DNA of 60,708 nt, taken from contig PJRA01000519.1 in the NCBI GenBank assembly GCA_016987375.1, positions 885,617 to 946,324 of the forward strand, written 5' to 3'. Below the pieces are notes generated by a model, which had not been told where the DNA came from, made no database searches, and saw only the letters and a program-made list of their open reading frames with translations. Below are positions 25,201 to 35,272 of the stretch, piece by piece (the first letter of the stretch is position 1; the number at the start of each line of letters is the position of its first letter). This DNA is from Brachionus koreanus. Lineage: Eukaryota; Rotifera; Eurotatoria; Ploima; Brachionidae. The translations under genes and the position numbers were made by a program.

Positions 25201-28200
25201 AAGAAAATTTAAAAATCTACATAAATCAAAAAAGATATATTTATTTGAAAAATCCATTGAAAAGATACGAGGATTTAAAAAATTTTAAAACGAGTCAAAA
25301 TGACTCGTTTGGTGCTTCTAGTGTTAAGGAACTCTACTTGTTAAAAAAATTTAACTTTATCATAGTTGAGTGATTTTTTTGATAAGTTTAATTACTATTG
25401 ACTTTTTTAATAATATACAAAGTATGTATCTTTTCCAACATAACTAATATAATGGCTAGTACAGTGAAGAGTGAATCAAATTAGTTTATTTTACATAAGA
25501 TTAGCTTTAAATTGAAGCAGAGTAGTGGCTTTATGAGAAATACTCAACTTTTTATTTATTTGCTAAAAATTTTAACATGATCATTTAATCTAAATAAATT
25601 TTTCTATTAATACTTTTATCTTTTATACAACTGAGAATAAATAAATCTTATAAATTTGACAAGTCAGTCATAATGTTTTGCAAAATTTTCCAACCTAGAT
25701 TAAAATATAGACAGATATTCGAACACAACTGAAATTTCTCAAACTCATTACAATATTCTTCTTGTCAGTATTTTAAGTTAGATTTCAAGTTTTTGCATCC
25801 TAGTGGATTTAGTTATTTAGAGAATCACAGCAAAAAGAATTAATTTGATCATCTAATTTAAATTATTTTTTAAAAAAAAATTAATAAATTAAATGTTTGA
25901 TAGATAGCAATTGATGCGTTGTGCATAATTTTTAAAATGGTCAAGTACAAAAAACAGGCAATAGAGGTGAGCGCAGAGGAGCTGATAAACGATCAAGCAA
26001 AAACAAAAGTGTCTTCAGTTTTTGTAAATACTTACAATCCGGGATATAGAGAAGACAACAAATGGCATTTGTATGATCCCGATTTTCTCAACAATTCAAA
26101 TTGGTCTGAGACTAAATTTATGGACAAATCTTACTGGGGCTACTACTGTTGGCCATCAAAGTTAAAAGTCAATTTGAATAAAAGACAATTTTATAGTCTG
26201 GATAGCACAGATGATGAAAACTTTTCGAAAGCCATGAAACCAGTTGTAAATCGTTTCAAGAATGATGCAAATTTTTTTATCAAATTTGTTCAAATTTACA
26301 AAATAGAGGAAAGCCGTGGTCATGAAAAATTTGATAAAAAAGCATTTTATTTGTTCAAATCATTGTTCAGAAATTACGGAACAATAGACATAATACCAAA
26401 TTTGATAAATCATTTAAAAAGCTTAATAACAGACAAAGAAACAACAACACAGGAACGCAGTCACAAGCTAGCGTCTGAAATTTGCAGCGCTCTTATTAGA
26501 GGATCAAAATATTGGTCTTTTGATCAATTGAAAAAACTATGGTCTAATTTAGAATGTGTGTTCAATTTGTTGATAGATAATGTGACTAGTGAGAATTTGA
26601 GTCTTTGGAAATTGGGCTTTTCCAATGCATATGAAGATCAAGATCCAAGGCGACTTACTTTCTATCTAAATTATTTCAAAAATTTGGCATTTAGAATTTT
26701 GCCTAATGAGAATTCAGATGTTAATGAAGCAAGCCTATCTTCAACTTCATTTCAGCAAACTAGTTGTCTTCAATTTTTGATCGCGTTTAGTCAGCTTGAA
26801 TGGCGTGCTCCGGACTTTTGGGCAAGCTTAATTGATCTTTTTTTGAATAATATGAGCCATCCATATAAATCAGTTCGGGAAAAAATTGGATTGTAAGTTG
26901 AAAATATTTCTAAATTTTTTAATTAAAATAATCAGTTTTATTTCACTTTAAAATTTATTTTAAAAATTAAAAAAAAAAAAAACATAAAATTTAGATCTAA
27001 AATTATTTTTCAAATATTGCCAACAAATAAACCAAAAATAATCTGATATTAGCTGATAAAAAATTAAAAAATTCTATTAGGACTCGTCTTTCTCATCACA
27101 CTTTTAAAGTCGTTAAACAACTAATAAAAAAAAAGTTAGCTTTGTTAACTGTATGATGCGCATGAAAGTTCCATTTTCACTTTAGAGGTAGATTCCTCAA
27201 CTCAACATTTGTTTGTTGCATTTGGATATATACCGTCACTTATACAAGATTTCATTTTGTCAAGTATATTGAAATGCTTGAGATATCATTTGTCGAGAAA
27301 AACTCTTTGTCGATTAAACATGAATTTTTACATCTATTTATGGTTTCAATTTAAAAAAAAAATTGTGCTATTTAATTAAAAAATTTTGAAAATTTAAATT
27401 TATTTGAAAATTTTGGTTATTAAATAAAAATTGCTTTTCTTAAAATTTTACACTATACCAAACACTTTTTGTTTGATGAATATATGTTGTTAAGTGGTAT
27501 TGTATAAATTCTCAAATACAAACAAAAAAAAATTTTCTTTTTTAATAATTTGAAATTTGCTTTAAAAAAAAATATTTTAAAAAATGCTTTTTTATTTAAA
27601 ATATTTTTATTGATGAAAAAAAAACAGACAAAAAAATTAATAATCAATAAAATTTTAATTGATTATTGAAATTTCGAAACGTTTGTGATTGAATCAAAGA
27701 GCAAATATCTTCCTTTCTTAGAATTTATTTTTCATCATACCTTCAGCATCCGCAAGAAGACTTTTAAATAAGAAATATTTTTCTTAAATCAAAAATTTTA
27801 TATTTTAAATCTTAAAGTATTGTTTATCTTGAAACATAGGTTTATCCAGATTATATTTAAAAATTTTTCATCAGAGTTGTTTAAAAGCCCAAAATTAAAG
27901 TCTTTGACTTGGACTTGGCTTAAGACTTGTGACTTTTTAAATAACTCTGAATTTCTTTTAAAGATTTGGTCAAAAAACAGAATAAATTTAGCTTATTTTT
28001 TTAAATTAAAATAAAATTCACAAATTTAAAAGTAAAAGCTAAAAGCTCAAGTTAAATTTAAAATTTTAAGTTGCTTGGCTCTAAGTCATGTGACTGATGT
28101 GGACTATACAGTTTCTGTAAACAATTCAAGTCAAATTGAAAAGGACAAAAATCAAATGAAAAACATGAAAAGATTTATAGACTATTTGGAAAAGCGTTTG

Positions 28201-29100
28201 AACAAAGGAATCGAGCTGTTTAGTTCAGTGTCTGATTCGGTTGAAACTGATGAAATGTCAAAATTAGCCGACACCAAAAGTCCCCAGCATCAGTCGGCCA
28301 TCAATTGCTTGCAAACTATCTTTGCATGGTTTGGGTACTACATTTATAAATCTTATCAACCAGTCAATCACGAAATTATTCGCTTGATACCGCAATTGTG
28401 CAGTGTTGACAAAATAGCAGCTCAAGAAGTCACAATGAAAACTCAACTACCAATGATTCGAATAGCTATTTCAATGTGGATAATGGACAATAAGAGTTCT
28501 AAAGAATTCATAGATCAACTAGTCGAAATTGTCAAAATGAAAAGTTGGATGTCCAGGCTTGCAGGTGTACAAATGCTTCAAAATTTTGGAATATTCAATT
28601 TATTTCTGGTTGAAAACGAAGTTAAACTTAAAATTGAAAATTTGATTCTGGATTCACTGGTTGATGAACAATTGGAAGTGCGCATTTGCGCCAGTCTTGC
28701 ACTTACTGCTTTAATACACTCAAATTTTATTCAAGTTGACGATCGATTGGTGTCAAAGTTAAAAAGTTTGAGTGCAATAAAATCAAGAAAAAAAGATAAA
28801 GAAACAGGCAAAATTGTGACCAATATGTCCAATTTAGTTAAAAGGCATGGAGGAGTTCTCGGTTTGTGTTCCATTGTAAGCTCATGTCCGTACGATGTAC
28901 CGGACTATCTACCCGATGTGGTCACATATTTGTGCAGCTTTACCAATGATCAAGTGCCAATACAAGGCTCGGTTAGAAAGTGTCTGAGTGAATTTAGAAG
29001 AACACATCACGACAATTGGTCCGAGCACAAGCTTAAATTTGATGAAAGTCAACTCTCAATTTTGATGGATATTCTAATTTCACCAAGCTACTATGCCTAA
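13231..29100 (+). CDS. PSME4: Proteasome activator complex subunit 4 (PA200), 12 exons
   Basis: PA200 is a large nuclear HEAT-repeat solenoid that caps 20S proteasomes; in other animals it acts in histone turnover, DNA repair and spermatogenesis. Exons by splice sites and reading-frame continuity: 13231-13694, 13740-13850, 13920-14117, 16487-16550, 16609-16950, 17007-17065, 17116-18038, 20219-20286, 20344-21060, 22970-23875, 25904-26892, 28071-29100. They sum to 5871 nt, 1956 aa plus stop, against about 1843 aa in human. Every junction keeps frame with GT/AG sites. Family blocks recur in order: EEWRTYMCPFD, NIGDIDWCPYIP, LPGLDPNDANKCNL, LPIRDWAKTGDIFNLGI, FMDKSYWGYYCWP, LVKRHGGVLGL, FRRTHHDNWSEHK. 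The C-terminus SPSYYA supplies the HbYX motif that docks into the 20S alpha ring. Extra length lies in an acidic N-terminus (about 55 aa) and Ser/Ala/Asn-rich insertions. Small introns (45-70 bp) alternate with transposon-filled introns up to 2.4 kb. Confidence 0.95.
14118..16486 (+). other. PSME4 intron 3 with a LINE relic
   Basis: A 2369-bp intron between TAC AA|GTAAGT and TTTAG|A. It is mostly AT-rich without recognisable coding. A reverse-oriented LINE fragment lies at its 3' third. Confidence 0.85.
15940..16195 (-). mobile_element. LINE reverse-transcriptase ORF fragment
   Basis: The minus strand near 16150-16080 reads QLYKTYCPPILSYGCEVL. This matches the LYxxxxxPxLxYGxExW block that follows the RT palm in RTE/jockey-type LINEs. 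A degraded stretch continues to about 15940. It lies antisense in PSME4 intron 3. Confidence 0.55.
18361..18392 (+). repeat. GTA trinucleotide microsatellite
   Basis: Imperfect GTA repeats (AAGTAGTAGTATAAGTAGTAG-type) in PSME4 intron 7, directly after an AAGTC-rich patch (18300-18360). Confidence 0.7.
18414..18912 (-). mobile_element. LINE 3' ORF fragment, antisense in PSME4 intron 7
   Basis: Two open pieces form one broken LINE C-terminus. 18912-18707 reads LGVTEQDINKLKRVQRRAKK, then YQQRLLKLDLTNLRTRRLRG. After a frameshift near 18715, 18629-18414 reads FTNRVVDGWNKLPEDVV and INSFKAKLDSWL. These are the VQRRA-K, RLxxLxLxxLxxRRxRGDLI and NRVVxxWNxLP-x-VV blocks of CR1-like LINE tails. The 5' side is cut at 18912, where a foldback element is inserted. 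Confidence 0.78.
18913..19242. mobile_element. Foldback MITE with 9-bp target duplication (GGCAATG termini)
   Basis: Two nearly identical inverted arms of about 135-150 bp (from 18913 rightwards and from 19242 leftwards) flank a spacer of about 45 bp. The termini are GGCAATGAG and its partner CACATTGCC. The flanks are identical: TAAATATTT at 18904-18912 and again at 19243-19251. This is a perfect 9-bp target-site duplication. It has no coding capacity. The high arm identity implies recent insertion. It sits inside the LINE relic in PSME4 intron 7. The 9-bp duplication with long inverted repeats fits Mutator- or Merlin-type elements; the superfamily is not proven. Confidence 0.88.
19791..19866 (+). 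repeat. Dispersed repeat, copy 1 (shared with 34.65 kb)
   Basis: Shares AGTTG-TTATCTTC-AG-TAAAAT, then a variable middle, then ATATG-GCA and TTC-GAAAG with 34650-34725, same orientation. The segment just downstream (19905-20020) also shows a weak inverted repeat around AATATTGTTTCA. Confidence 0.45.
21061..22969 (+). other. PSME4 intron 9 with a LINE tail
   Basis: A 1909-bp intron between TCA AGA|GTAATT and CTTTAAG|GTA. The 3' junction deserves attention because the exon itself begins with GTA (TTAAG|GTATTG), but frame and homology place it at 22970. It is mostly non-coding AT-rich DNA plus the antisense LINE tail. Confidence 0.85.
22145..22475 (-). mobile_element. LINE 3' ORF fragment, antisense in PSME4 intron 9
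   Basis: The minus strand reads RLKDLNLK, then NRTPRGDLI (one stop apart) and FNLINGIN. Another frame follows with NRVVSIWNGL. This is the RLxxLxL--RRxRGDLI then NRVVxxWN tail of CR1-like LINEs, at low identity and with several stops. Confidence 0.6.
23950..24286. mobile_element. Foldback MITE with GGCATTGTG termini
   Basis: Inverted arms of about 130 bp start at 23950 (GGCATTGTGAATTTTGG) and at 24286 on the other strand (same word). They share CAAAAGACAAAAACAAAAA, ATGAGTCTAAAAACCGTTCT and TATCAGCTGAT. The flanks are AGTAGTAG on the left and AGTAGTAC on the right, consistent with an 8-bp duplication blurred by the adjoining GTA repeat. It lies 75 bp after PSME4 exon 10, in intron 10. There is no coding capacity. 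Confidence 0.82.
24300..24533 (-). mobile_element. LINE 3' ORF fragment, antisense in PSME4 intron 10
   Basis: In broken frames the minus strand reads VVKYDLRRHST-like residues, SRSHFITNRVVNICNRY, then FKSKLDAWILQKEV. This is the same LINE-tail grammar (FxxNRVVxxxN, FKxxLDxW) as the copies at 11.9, 18.5 and 54.5 kb. It is boxed between a foldback element (23950-24286) and a TTAA element (24538-24710). Confidence 0.6.
24538..24710. mobile_element. piggyBac-type MITE, CACTCAAA group
   Basis: The right end CTTTGAGTG is followed by TTAA (24711-24714); the left boundary is a TTAA at 24534-24537 with a poorly preserved terminus. The subterminal region (TTTATTGAATAA, AACAAATAAAG, TTCAAAAGACTCCT) matches the copy at 50514-50741. 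Related termini also occur at the end of the piggyBac relic near 1550. Confidence 0.62.
24886..24930. repeat. AAGTC/GACTT-rich patch
   Basis: TCAAGTCAAGTTATTTGACT followed by TGACTTTGACTTAATAACTT forms a small imperfect palindrome. Similar patches occur at about 18300-18360, 27896-27942, 29287-29367 and 42430-42510. Confidence 0.55.
25107..25323. mobile_element. piggyBac-type MITE, CACTAGAAG group, intact
   Basis: A perfect 15-bp terminal inverted repeat, CACTAGAAGCACCAA, lies at both ends. TTAA flanks it at 25103-25106 and 25324-25327, the piggyBac target-site signature. A subterminal palindrome CGAGTCAAAATGACTCG lies near the right end. Length is 217 bp with no ORF. It lies in PSME4 intron 10. 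A truncated relative is at 40119. Confidence 0.9.
26893..28070 (+). other. PSME4 intron 11
   Basis: A 1178-bp intron between GGA TT|GTAAGT and TTTTAAG|T, which joins the frame as GFCLALSHVTDVDY, aligning with the family. It contains an AAGTC/GACTT patch at 27896-27942. No transposon was recognised. A cryptic acceptor near 27081 leads into an early TGA. Confidence 0.85.
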
Positions 29101-30239
29101 TATTTTACCTTTTAAATATAAATATTTATTTATAAGATTTAATTTCTTTTTTAAAATATTTTTTTTATATAAATAAAATGTATTCTCTTTTAAGTTTTAT
29201 TTGATTTTTCAAATTTTTTATTCCAAATTTGGTACCATTTCATACAAAAAAAAATTTAATCTATTTGGTTAAAAAATAAACTTGTGCAAAAGTCAAAAAC
29301 AAGTCATTTTAAAGTTTTTTCCAAAAACAGTCTTTTGACTTGACTTTGGCTTTATGACTTTTGAGCAATTTTGTTGAAAAATTAATTTTTTTTGAGCTAA
29401 GATTAACTACTTTACATGTGATTCATGATGCATTCTATTTAGATCCATTTAAATTTAGATTTCAATTATACATTAAAACAATTATATACTAAAACTTTAT
29501 TTATTGATTTCACACAAAAAGTCTAAACTTCTACAATTCTTGGTAAATTTTTTTTTTGAATAAAAAAAATCCAGCTCTAAATTAGAAGCTTTCTTTATTA
29601 ATACTTCTTACATTCATTTGTTCTAATTAAATTATTTATTTTTGGATTTAAAACACGACAAGCTGAAGCAAACTGAAAGTGTTTTATCCCTTTGAAATTC
29701 CACTAAACACATGGCATGACATTTTTAACAAAGAACCATCTTTTCAAGACTGGCGCAACTCGTTGAAAAAAGTCAAACAAACCAAACCATACTCTTATCA
29801 TAATTAAGAAATTAGATTCACTTTTCATCACAAGTTAGGAAAACACTTTTTATCTGTCTGGAAAAATCGTTCATCTATAGGATTCTTTAAAGTAGTCTTC
29901 TAAAAATTTTCAATTTCAATTTTAATGCTTCGTGAATATTGAAATATGTCAGATCATGAGGAACAACTTACAATATCTGTAGACTTTGTCAATCTAATTA
30001 AAGTATGATAATTTTGCAAGGATTCAATTCTGTTTATTTCAAAAAAATATGACTTAACGAGTAAGAATCACAACGATAATTAATTACAAGTTGCACTAAA
30101 AAATTTAAATAAACTATAATTAATATTAATCGGTATTTTTAATTGAAATTAAATGAAAAAAAAACATTATTTGATTTTTTTGAAAACTTAGTTTTATGTA
30201 TAAACATGTTGAGATTTAAACATTTAATTTTATAAAAAT
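29101..30239. other. Intergenic region downstream of PSME4
   Basis: AATAAA at 29172-29177 is a candidate PSME4 polyadenylation signal. A GACTT-rich patch at 29287-29367 has flanks resembling an inverted repeat (GCAAAAGTCA at 29285, TGACTTTTGAGCAA near 29356). At 29668-29807 the plus strand is open for 46 codons with protein-like content (PLNTWHDIFNKEPSFQDWRN). It is unassigned and may be a decayed exon. Confidence 0.4.
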
Positions 30240-30510
30240 TATTGCTTAGAGAAATTAATCTACTCTGACGGTTTTTACGAAAATTTTCCTGAATTGAAAA
30301 ATGAAGCATTAATTTTTGCTCTTTCAAAATGCCAAGATAAAAGCTCTTCATTTTCAGTTTTCGACCTTACTAAATTTATAAACGAAAAATACATAGAACT
30401 GACAGGTGATGTAATTGAAACTGGTCAGTTTATTCGCTCAGAATCGTCTTGTAGAAGAGATTTAATAAAATGGGGAGTAAAGTGGAATAAAAATGTAAAA
30501 ATCTGGAACC
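30240..30510 (+). pseudogene. Fragment of a transposon-encoded ORF
   Basis: The plus strand reads NFPELKNEALIFALSKCQDK, then FSVFDLTKFINEKYIELTGD, then FIRSESSCRRDLIKWGVKW. The arrangement (PEL-x-N-x-ALI, a DLxxFIxxK helix, then RSxESCRxDLxxWGxK) matches a widespread N-terminal segment of transposase-like proteins, from memory. The frame is open upstream of the Met at 30294 and ends in unrelated AT-rich DNA. It is a truncated copy, not a gene. Confidence 0.5.
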
Positions 30511-30569
30511 CATCTCTGTTCTTGCTCTCTTTCAGTTGTTTAGACACGGTCTTCTTTATCTTTCACTAA

Positions 30570-31976
30570 ATTTGTTCTTCTCTGTACCATATATGGTACC
30601 TCAAATTGCATTAGTGATCTTGTGAAGCATATGTAGGTCTCCCTTTAAGCTGGCTTTTTCTGCTTCGCTGGCATACTGGTTTATATAATTTTCTAACTCA
30701 ATATGAATAAAAATATTTTTGGTTATTTTATTAAACTTTTATTTTTGCTATCAAAAGAAAAAATATTGCTATCATACACATAATTTTACAAGCAGGTGAA
30801 AAAAATAGCTAGCAGAAGAAAATAATTATTATTTTAACCATCATAAAAATTTGCTAACAAGAAAAAAAAATTACTAGCAGAAGAAATAATGTCCTTTTCA
30901 TCGTCTTTTTTCCATCGCAGTTTTCATTAGTAACCTTGAGCCCGTCTATCCGAGCTATTTATGCTCCATGTTAACTAAAACGCTTATGGTTTGGCTAGTT
31001 AACAAATTCAGTGATATCAACAAAGATGCCGCTTTATCACATCTTTACCCGCTTAAATAGCGACTGCTAGGGAACTGTCGGCCATTTTGACCACTGTCGT
31101 ACCAAATAAATATCAAATATCAAAATTAAAAAAGAAAATTTATTAGCCTAGAACAAAAAATAGTGTAAAAGTTTGGCACAAAAACTTTCAACACAACATT
31201 GTTTAACACATTTCGGTACCAAGATTTGTAGAACATTTATTATTGGAACAAAACACAATGGAATTTCAGCATGAAAAGTTAAAATATGGTGATACTTAAA
31301 TGAAATAAAAAAGCCAGAGTCTACAAAAAACAAAAGGCTAGTCAATTGTTTAAAAAATTATAAGCAAAGTAATGAAATCGATTACTTATCATCAATTAAG
31401 AGTACTTTGGTTGATAAATTTAAATTATATTAAAGAAGTGTCATCAAAAATTGTTTTTCTTTTTTTTTTGCGATGATTCATTTTGCTATAAATTTAATTA
31501 GCTATGAAAAAAATTATATAATAATATAATCATGAAATTATATTATTATATATTTTTTATTATATAATTAAATTATGAACAAATTTTCGAGTTTTTTGCT
31601 TTTATTCTATTCTGCTATGAAATAGCAGATAATATAGAGCAAATAAAGTAAGCAGAGAATTATCTGGACTAAGCTATGAGTCAGGATGTGTGAACTTGGA
31701 AATAACTTATTTGGAAATATAATTATTAGATTATTTTTAAAGAGAACATATAAAATATTAATTAATATTTTTTAAGAAAATTGATATAGAATTTTTATTC
31801 ATATAATTCAGAAAGTTGCTAAAAATTTTTGCTATAATGTTAATGAAGAGAGAATGATAATTATTGATTAATTTGAGAAATTAATTCTTGATCTTGTTTA
31901 AATATAAATCTGAAGTGTTATGGCTGCATTAAAATTAAAAAATTAGTTAGTTTAAATGCTCACCCAATATTTTAAA
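30570..31976. other. Intergenic DNA with palindromes
   Basis: No gene was recognised. GTACCATATATGGTAC (about 30585-30600) is a perfect 16-bp palindrome. At 31515-31552 a 16-bp AT-only inverted repeat (TATATAATAATATAAT and complement) brackets a six-base loop. Slightly GC-richer patches at 30620-30670 and 30930-31100 could be transposon debris. Confidence 0.4.
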
Positions 31977-32194
31977 GACAATGTAACAGCAGATGAAACA
32001 AAGTGAAACAACTGTTGTTTAGCCTACTGTGCAAGTCTGCAAAATTCCATTCACTAGACTTGCTCAGTAGGTGAAACATTTAAACAGTTGTTTCACTTTG
32101 TTTTACCTGCAGAACAAATTTTTCATCATTTGAACAAAAGTTATATAGTTTTCTAATTTTTGTACTGGAAATTTTGTATAAAATTCGCATTACT
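31977..32194. mobile_element. Degraded foldback element related to 18913-19242
   Basis: Contains GAAACAAAGTGAAACAACTG and its complement about 100 bp away, then AACAAAAGTTATA and GAAATTTTGTATAAAATTC. All appear in the 18.9-kb element. The left arm has lost its outer part (GACAATGTAA joins directly to CAGCAGATGAAAC). The right end reads GCATTACT instead of ACATTGCC. It lies about 265 bp upstream of the first protease gene. Confidence 0.68.
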
Positions 32195-32459
32195 GATTTT
32201 AAACATCTCTTTGGAGCATGCATTGTTAGTTAAAAAGAAATTTCGGTAATAAACTCGTGTTTCTCTTTATGCTGCTGAAATATCAATCAAGTCATTATGG
32301 TAAACAAATTTGTCAAAACGCAAATAATTTTGCTAAAATATTTTAAAATTGAGTGTTTACATTTTTCTTTCAGAATTCATGATATTTAATTATTTAAATT
32401 TAGTGCATCACTAACTTTATTTTGATATTTAATAAATGAAAAACTTCTAGCTCATTAAA

Positions 32460-34177
32460 ATGTTTATTTTATTGTTGAGTTTACTTATTTTATTTGAGAA
32501 TAGCAAATGCCAAGATTGTACCAATGGAGGAACTCCCCCATTTTGTGATGGTATATGAATTTGGTGATATTTTTTTTTGAATTAATAGCTATCGATTAAT
32601 AAGAGTGTGGAATTGCTTTTGCTTCACCAAATGTTCGCATAGTTGGAGGTGTAGAAGCAGTACCAAACAGTTGGCCTTCAATGGCCCTTTTGGAATTCAA
32701 CTATAAATTTGATTATGCATTTTCAACTTTACAAATTAAATATAGATGTGGTGGATCATTAATCAATAAAGACACTATTTTAACTGCAGCTCATTGTTTT
32801 GTCTCAAGTATTTCTTTATCAAATGGACAAAATATCAGAGTGACACCTAATTCATACTATTCAACCTATGAATCAATGTATCGGGTTTATTTGGGTGTTC
32901 ATAATATTGAAAATATTAATGAATTCTATCAAATTGAATCATTTACTTTAGTAAGCTTTTTAAAGAATTTATTATTTATTATTTCAGCATCCTGATTATA
33001 GAAACAAAAATGCAGACGATGTTGGAGTAATACGTCTAAAAAATGAAGTAACATATGGCCAGTCAATTCAGCCTGCTTGCTTGCCTTATTTGAAAGATTC
33101 AAACTATCCAACCGTCATGAATGTGGAAACTTGGGCCGCTGGATGGGGAACTTTGTCGTTTGGAGGTTTAAGTTCAAGTACTCTACAAAATGTAAAAATG
33201 ACTCTTGTTTGTTGCAGCGATGGCAATATTTTGAGAGCAGGTGAAACAGAAGGAGGTAAAGACACATGTCAAGGCGACTCTGGAGGACCATTGTTTATCA
33301 AGGATAATTTTAATGGAAATCAAAAGTATATTGTTGTCGGAATAACTTCGTTTGGTGAGGGATGTGGTTTGCCTGGAAAATATGGGTATATTAAATAAAA
33401 AAAAAAACAGCATAATACTTAAACTATGAGTTTGGAATTAATCAAAATTTTATAGAGGCACTTCATAGAATTTAAATTATAGAATTTTAGAAAATTTTCT
33501 AAATTTTTACACCTTTATTTTTAATGTCTAAAAAAAATATTTTAAAATTTTTAGGCAATCTGAAATCTTAATACACATATTACAGTACAAAAAGGAAAAG
33601 CAATATAATTATTTTTCTAGTTGCGCAAAAATGGATCTTTAAACATTAAAATGTTAAACAAATACTCTTCAATTCTCTGTAAAATGCACATCATTAAAAA
33701 AAGATTAGATAAAATTTGCACTAAATTGCACATATTTTGCAGAGCTTAGAATTCGTTTGTACAAACTTGTACTGTTTACAGATCCATTTTTGCACAACTA
33801 GAAAAATAATTATATTGTTTTTCCTTTTTGTACTGAATTTGTGTATTAAGATTTCAGATTGTCTATTTTTATTAGTCAAAAAAAAAATATTAAAGTAAAA
33901 TTGTATAAAATTAAACAGTGCATTTGAAATGAAAATTTTTTCCATTTTATTTTTTTTAAAAAAGTATTATATTTTTAAAATTAACTAAAATTATATTTTT
34001 AGCGGTTATATGAAAACAAGTTCTTATTTAAATTGGATAACAGAGATCGCTGTTGCAAATAAATCAAATTTATCAAGTGGCAATGCATTTGTCAACAATT
34101 CATCTAAATCTAAAAACACGCATAGAGAGTTTCTTTATTTTTTTTTATTTTTTTTACTAGTCCTTTATTTAAAATAA
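32460..34177 (+). CDS. Trypsin-like serine protease A with C-terminal anchor, 4 exons
   Basis: S1A peptidase. Exons 32460-32550, 32604-32950, 32988-33385 and 34003-34177 give 1011 nt, 336 aa. A signal peptide ([17 protein letters not shown]) is followed by ECGIAF and activation site IVGG (43-46). The triad is His94 (TAAHC), Asp157 (ADDVGVIRL) and Ser244 (GDSGGP). Asp238, at the S1-pocket position, predicts cleavage after Lys/Arg. After YLNWI comes a polar stretch, then [14 protein letters not shown] at the very end, typical of a GPI signal or a membrane tail. Two oddities stand out. The loop before the active Ser is about 15 residues shorter than in the copy at 43 kb, and the usual CAGE cysteine is Arg229, so a standard disulfide is lost. 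Digestive or extracellular processing roles are possible. AATAAA overlaps the stop. It could be a decaying gene, but the frame is intact. Confidence 0.85.
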
Positions 34178-35272
34178 AAGGTTTAGCAAAATTTTTTTTG
34201 GAATTTATTTTTCAAATTTGATTTAAAAGTCCTGAATGCGCAATTATATTAATGCATTTTTTAGGAATTACAATCAAATCGTTTAAAAATAAAGCTTTGA
34301 AATGTTACAAAATTTTTAAAATTTTCAATGAAATTGAAAAAAATATTTATTTTGCCTTATTAAATTAGTTTTTTTTTTCAATTAAAAATAATTTATTCAA
34401 TATGTTTTTTGTTAAATAGACTTAATTCCTTTTATATTAACGCTAGATTTTTTTTTCCTTTCAGTATATTTTTGTCAAATACCATTTAGATCAACAAAAT
34501 TAAATGGATAAAAGTTAATCAATTTCATAATGACATCTTTTAAGATTTTTTCTAATTTATTATTATTATTTTAAAGTTCGCGCATAGCAAAACTACCGCA
34601 CTAAAAAATATTTTTGATCTCAACCCCTGAAAGATTCGAAAAAAAACAAAAGTTGCTTATCTTCAAGTTAAAATATCTCAGGTATTCATAGTCATAACTA
34701 ATTAAATATGCACCAATTCAGAAAGCTCATAATCTCGTCTACAACATAGTATATTTATTTTGTATTTTTTTATAACAATTTACCATGATTTCGACCAAAG
34801 AACAAAATGTTGGGACCACTTTTTTTATTTTTAAGCAAAATAAAATTGCTAAAAATAAGTGTAAAATAAAAAAAAATGAATTAAATTGTTTCATTTTGAA
34901 AAAATGTTTTTAGAGCTTAAATAAATTTCTTAAATATTTTTCAAATCTTTGATGGAGTGAAGTCAAAAAATATTTTTTTTGCACTAACAAGTTTTAATAA
35001 AGGCTTTTTTATTAATAAAGGATTTTATCAAAGTTATAAATATATTTTTCAAAAAAAATTTTTTTGATCACATAATCGAAATAAAATGTATATTCTTCAA
35101 ATATTTTTAAAATTTCACATAAACGCTTTCAGCCTCATTAATTATTACTTAATTGTTGAGTATGCTTTCTACAAATAGAACCAAATTAGATGTTTCTATA
35201 GTTTTTTCTATGATATTTCTTATAAAAAATAAATTTGTATATCTTTGTTAAATAAATTATCTAATTAAATAA
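34178..35272. other. Intergenic, AT-rich, one dispersed repeat
   Basis: No coding was recognised. 34650-34725 is the second copy of the repeat at 19791-19866. Confidence 0.4.
34650..34725 (+). repeat. Dispersed repeat, copy 2
   Basis: Matches 19791-19866 (shared TTATCTTC-AG-TAAAAT and TTC-GAAAG words in the same order). The nature of the element is unknown. Confidence 0.45.

Noticed and set aside
27081..27160. A further internal PSME4 exon
   Set aside because: It opens in frame but reaches TGA after 25 codons and does not match the family, whereas joining 26892 directly to 28071 gives a continuous family-like sequence and a total length divisible by three.
33721..33945. 74-codon minus-strand ORF in protease A intron 3
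   Set aside because: Phe/Ile/Asn/Lys-rich translation typical of AT-rich non-coding DNA; no recognisable motif.
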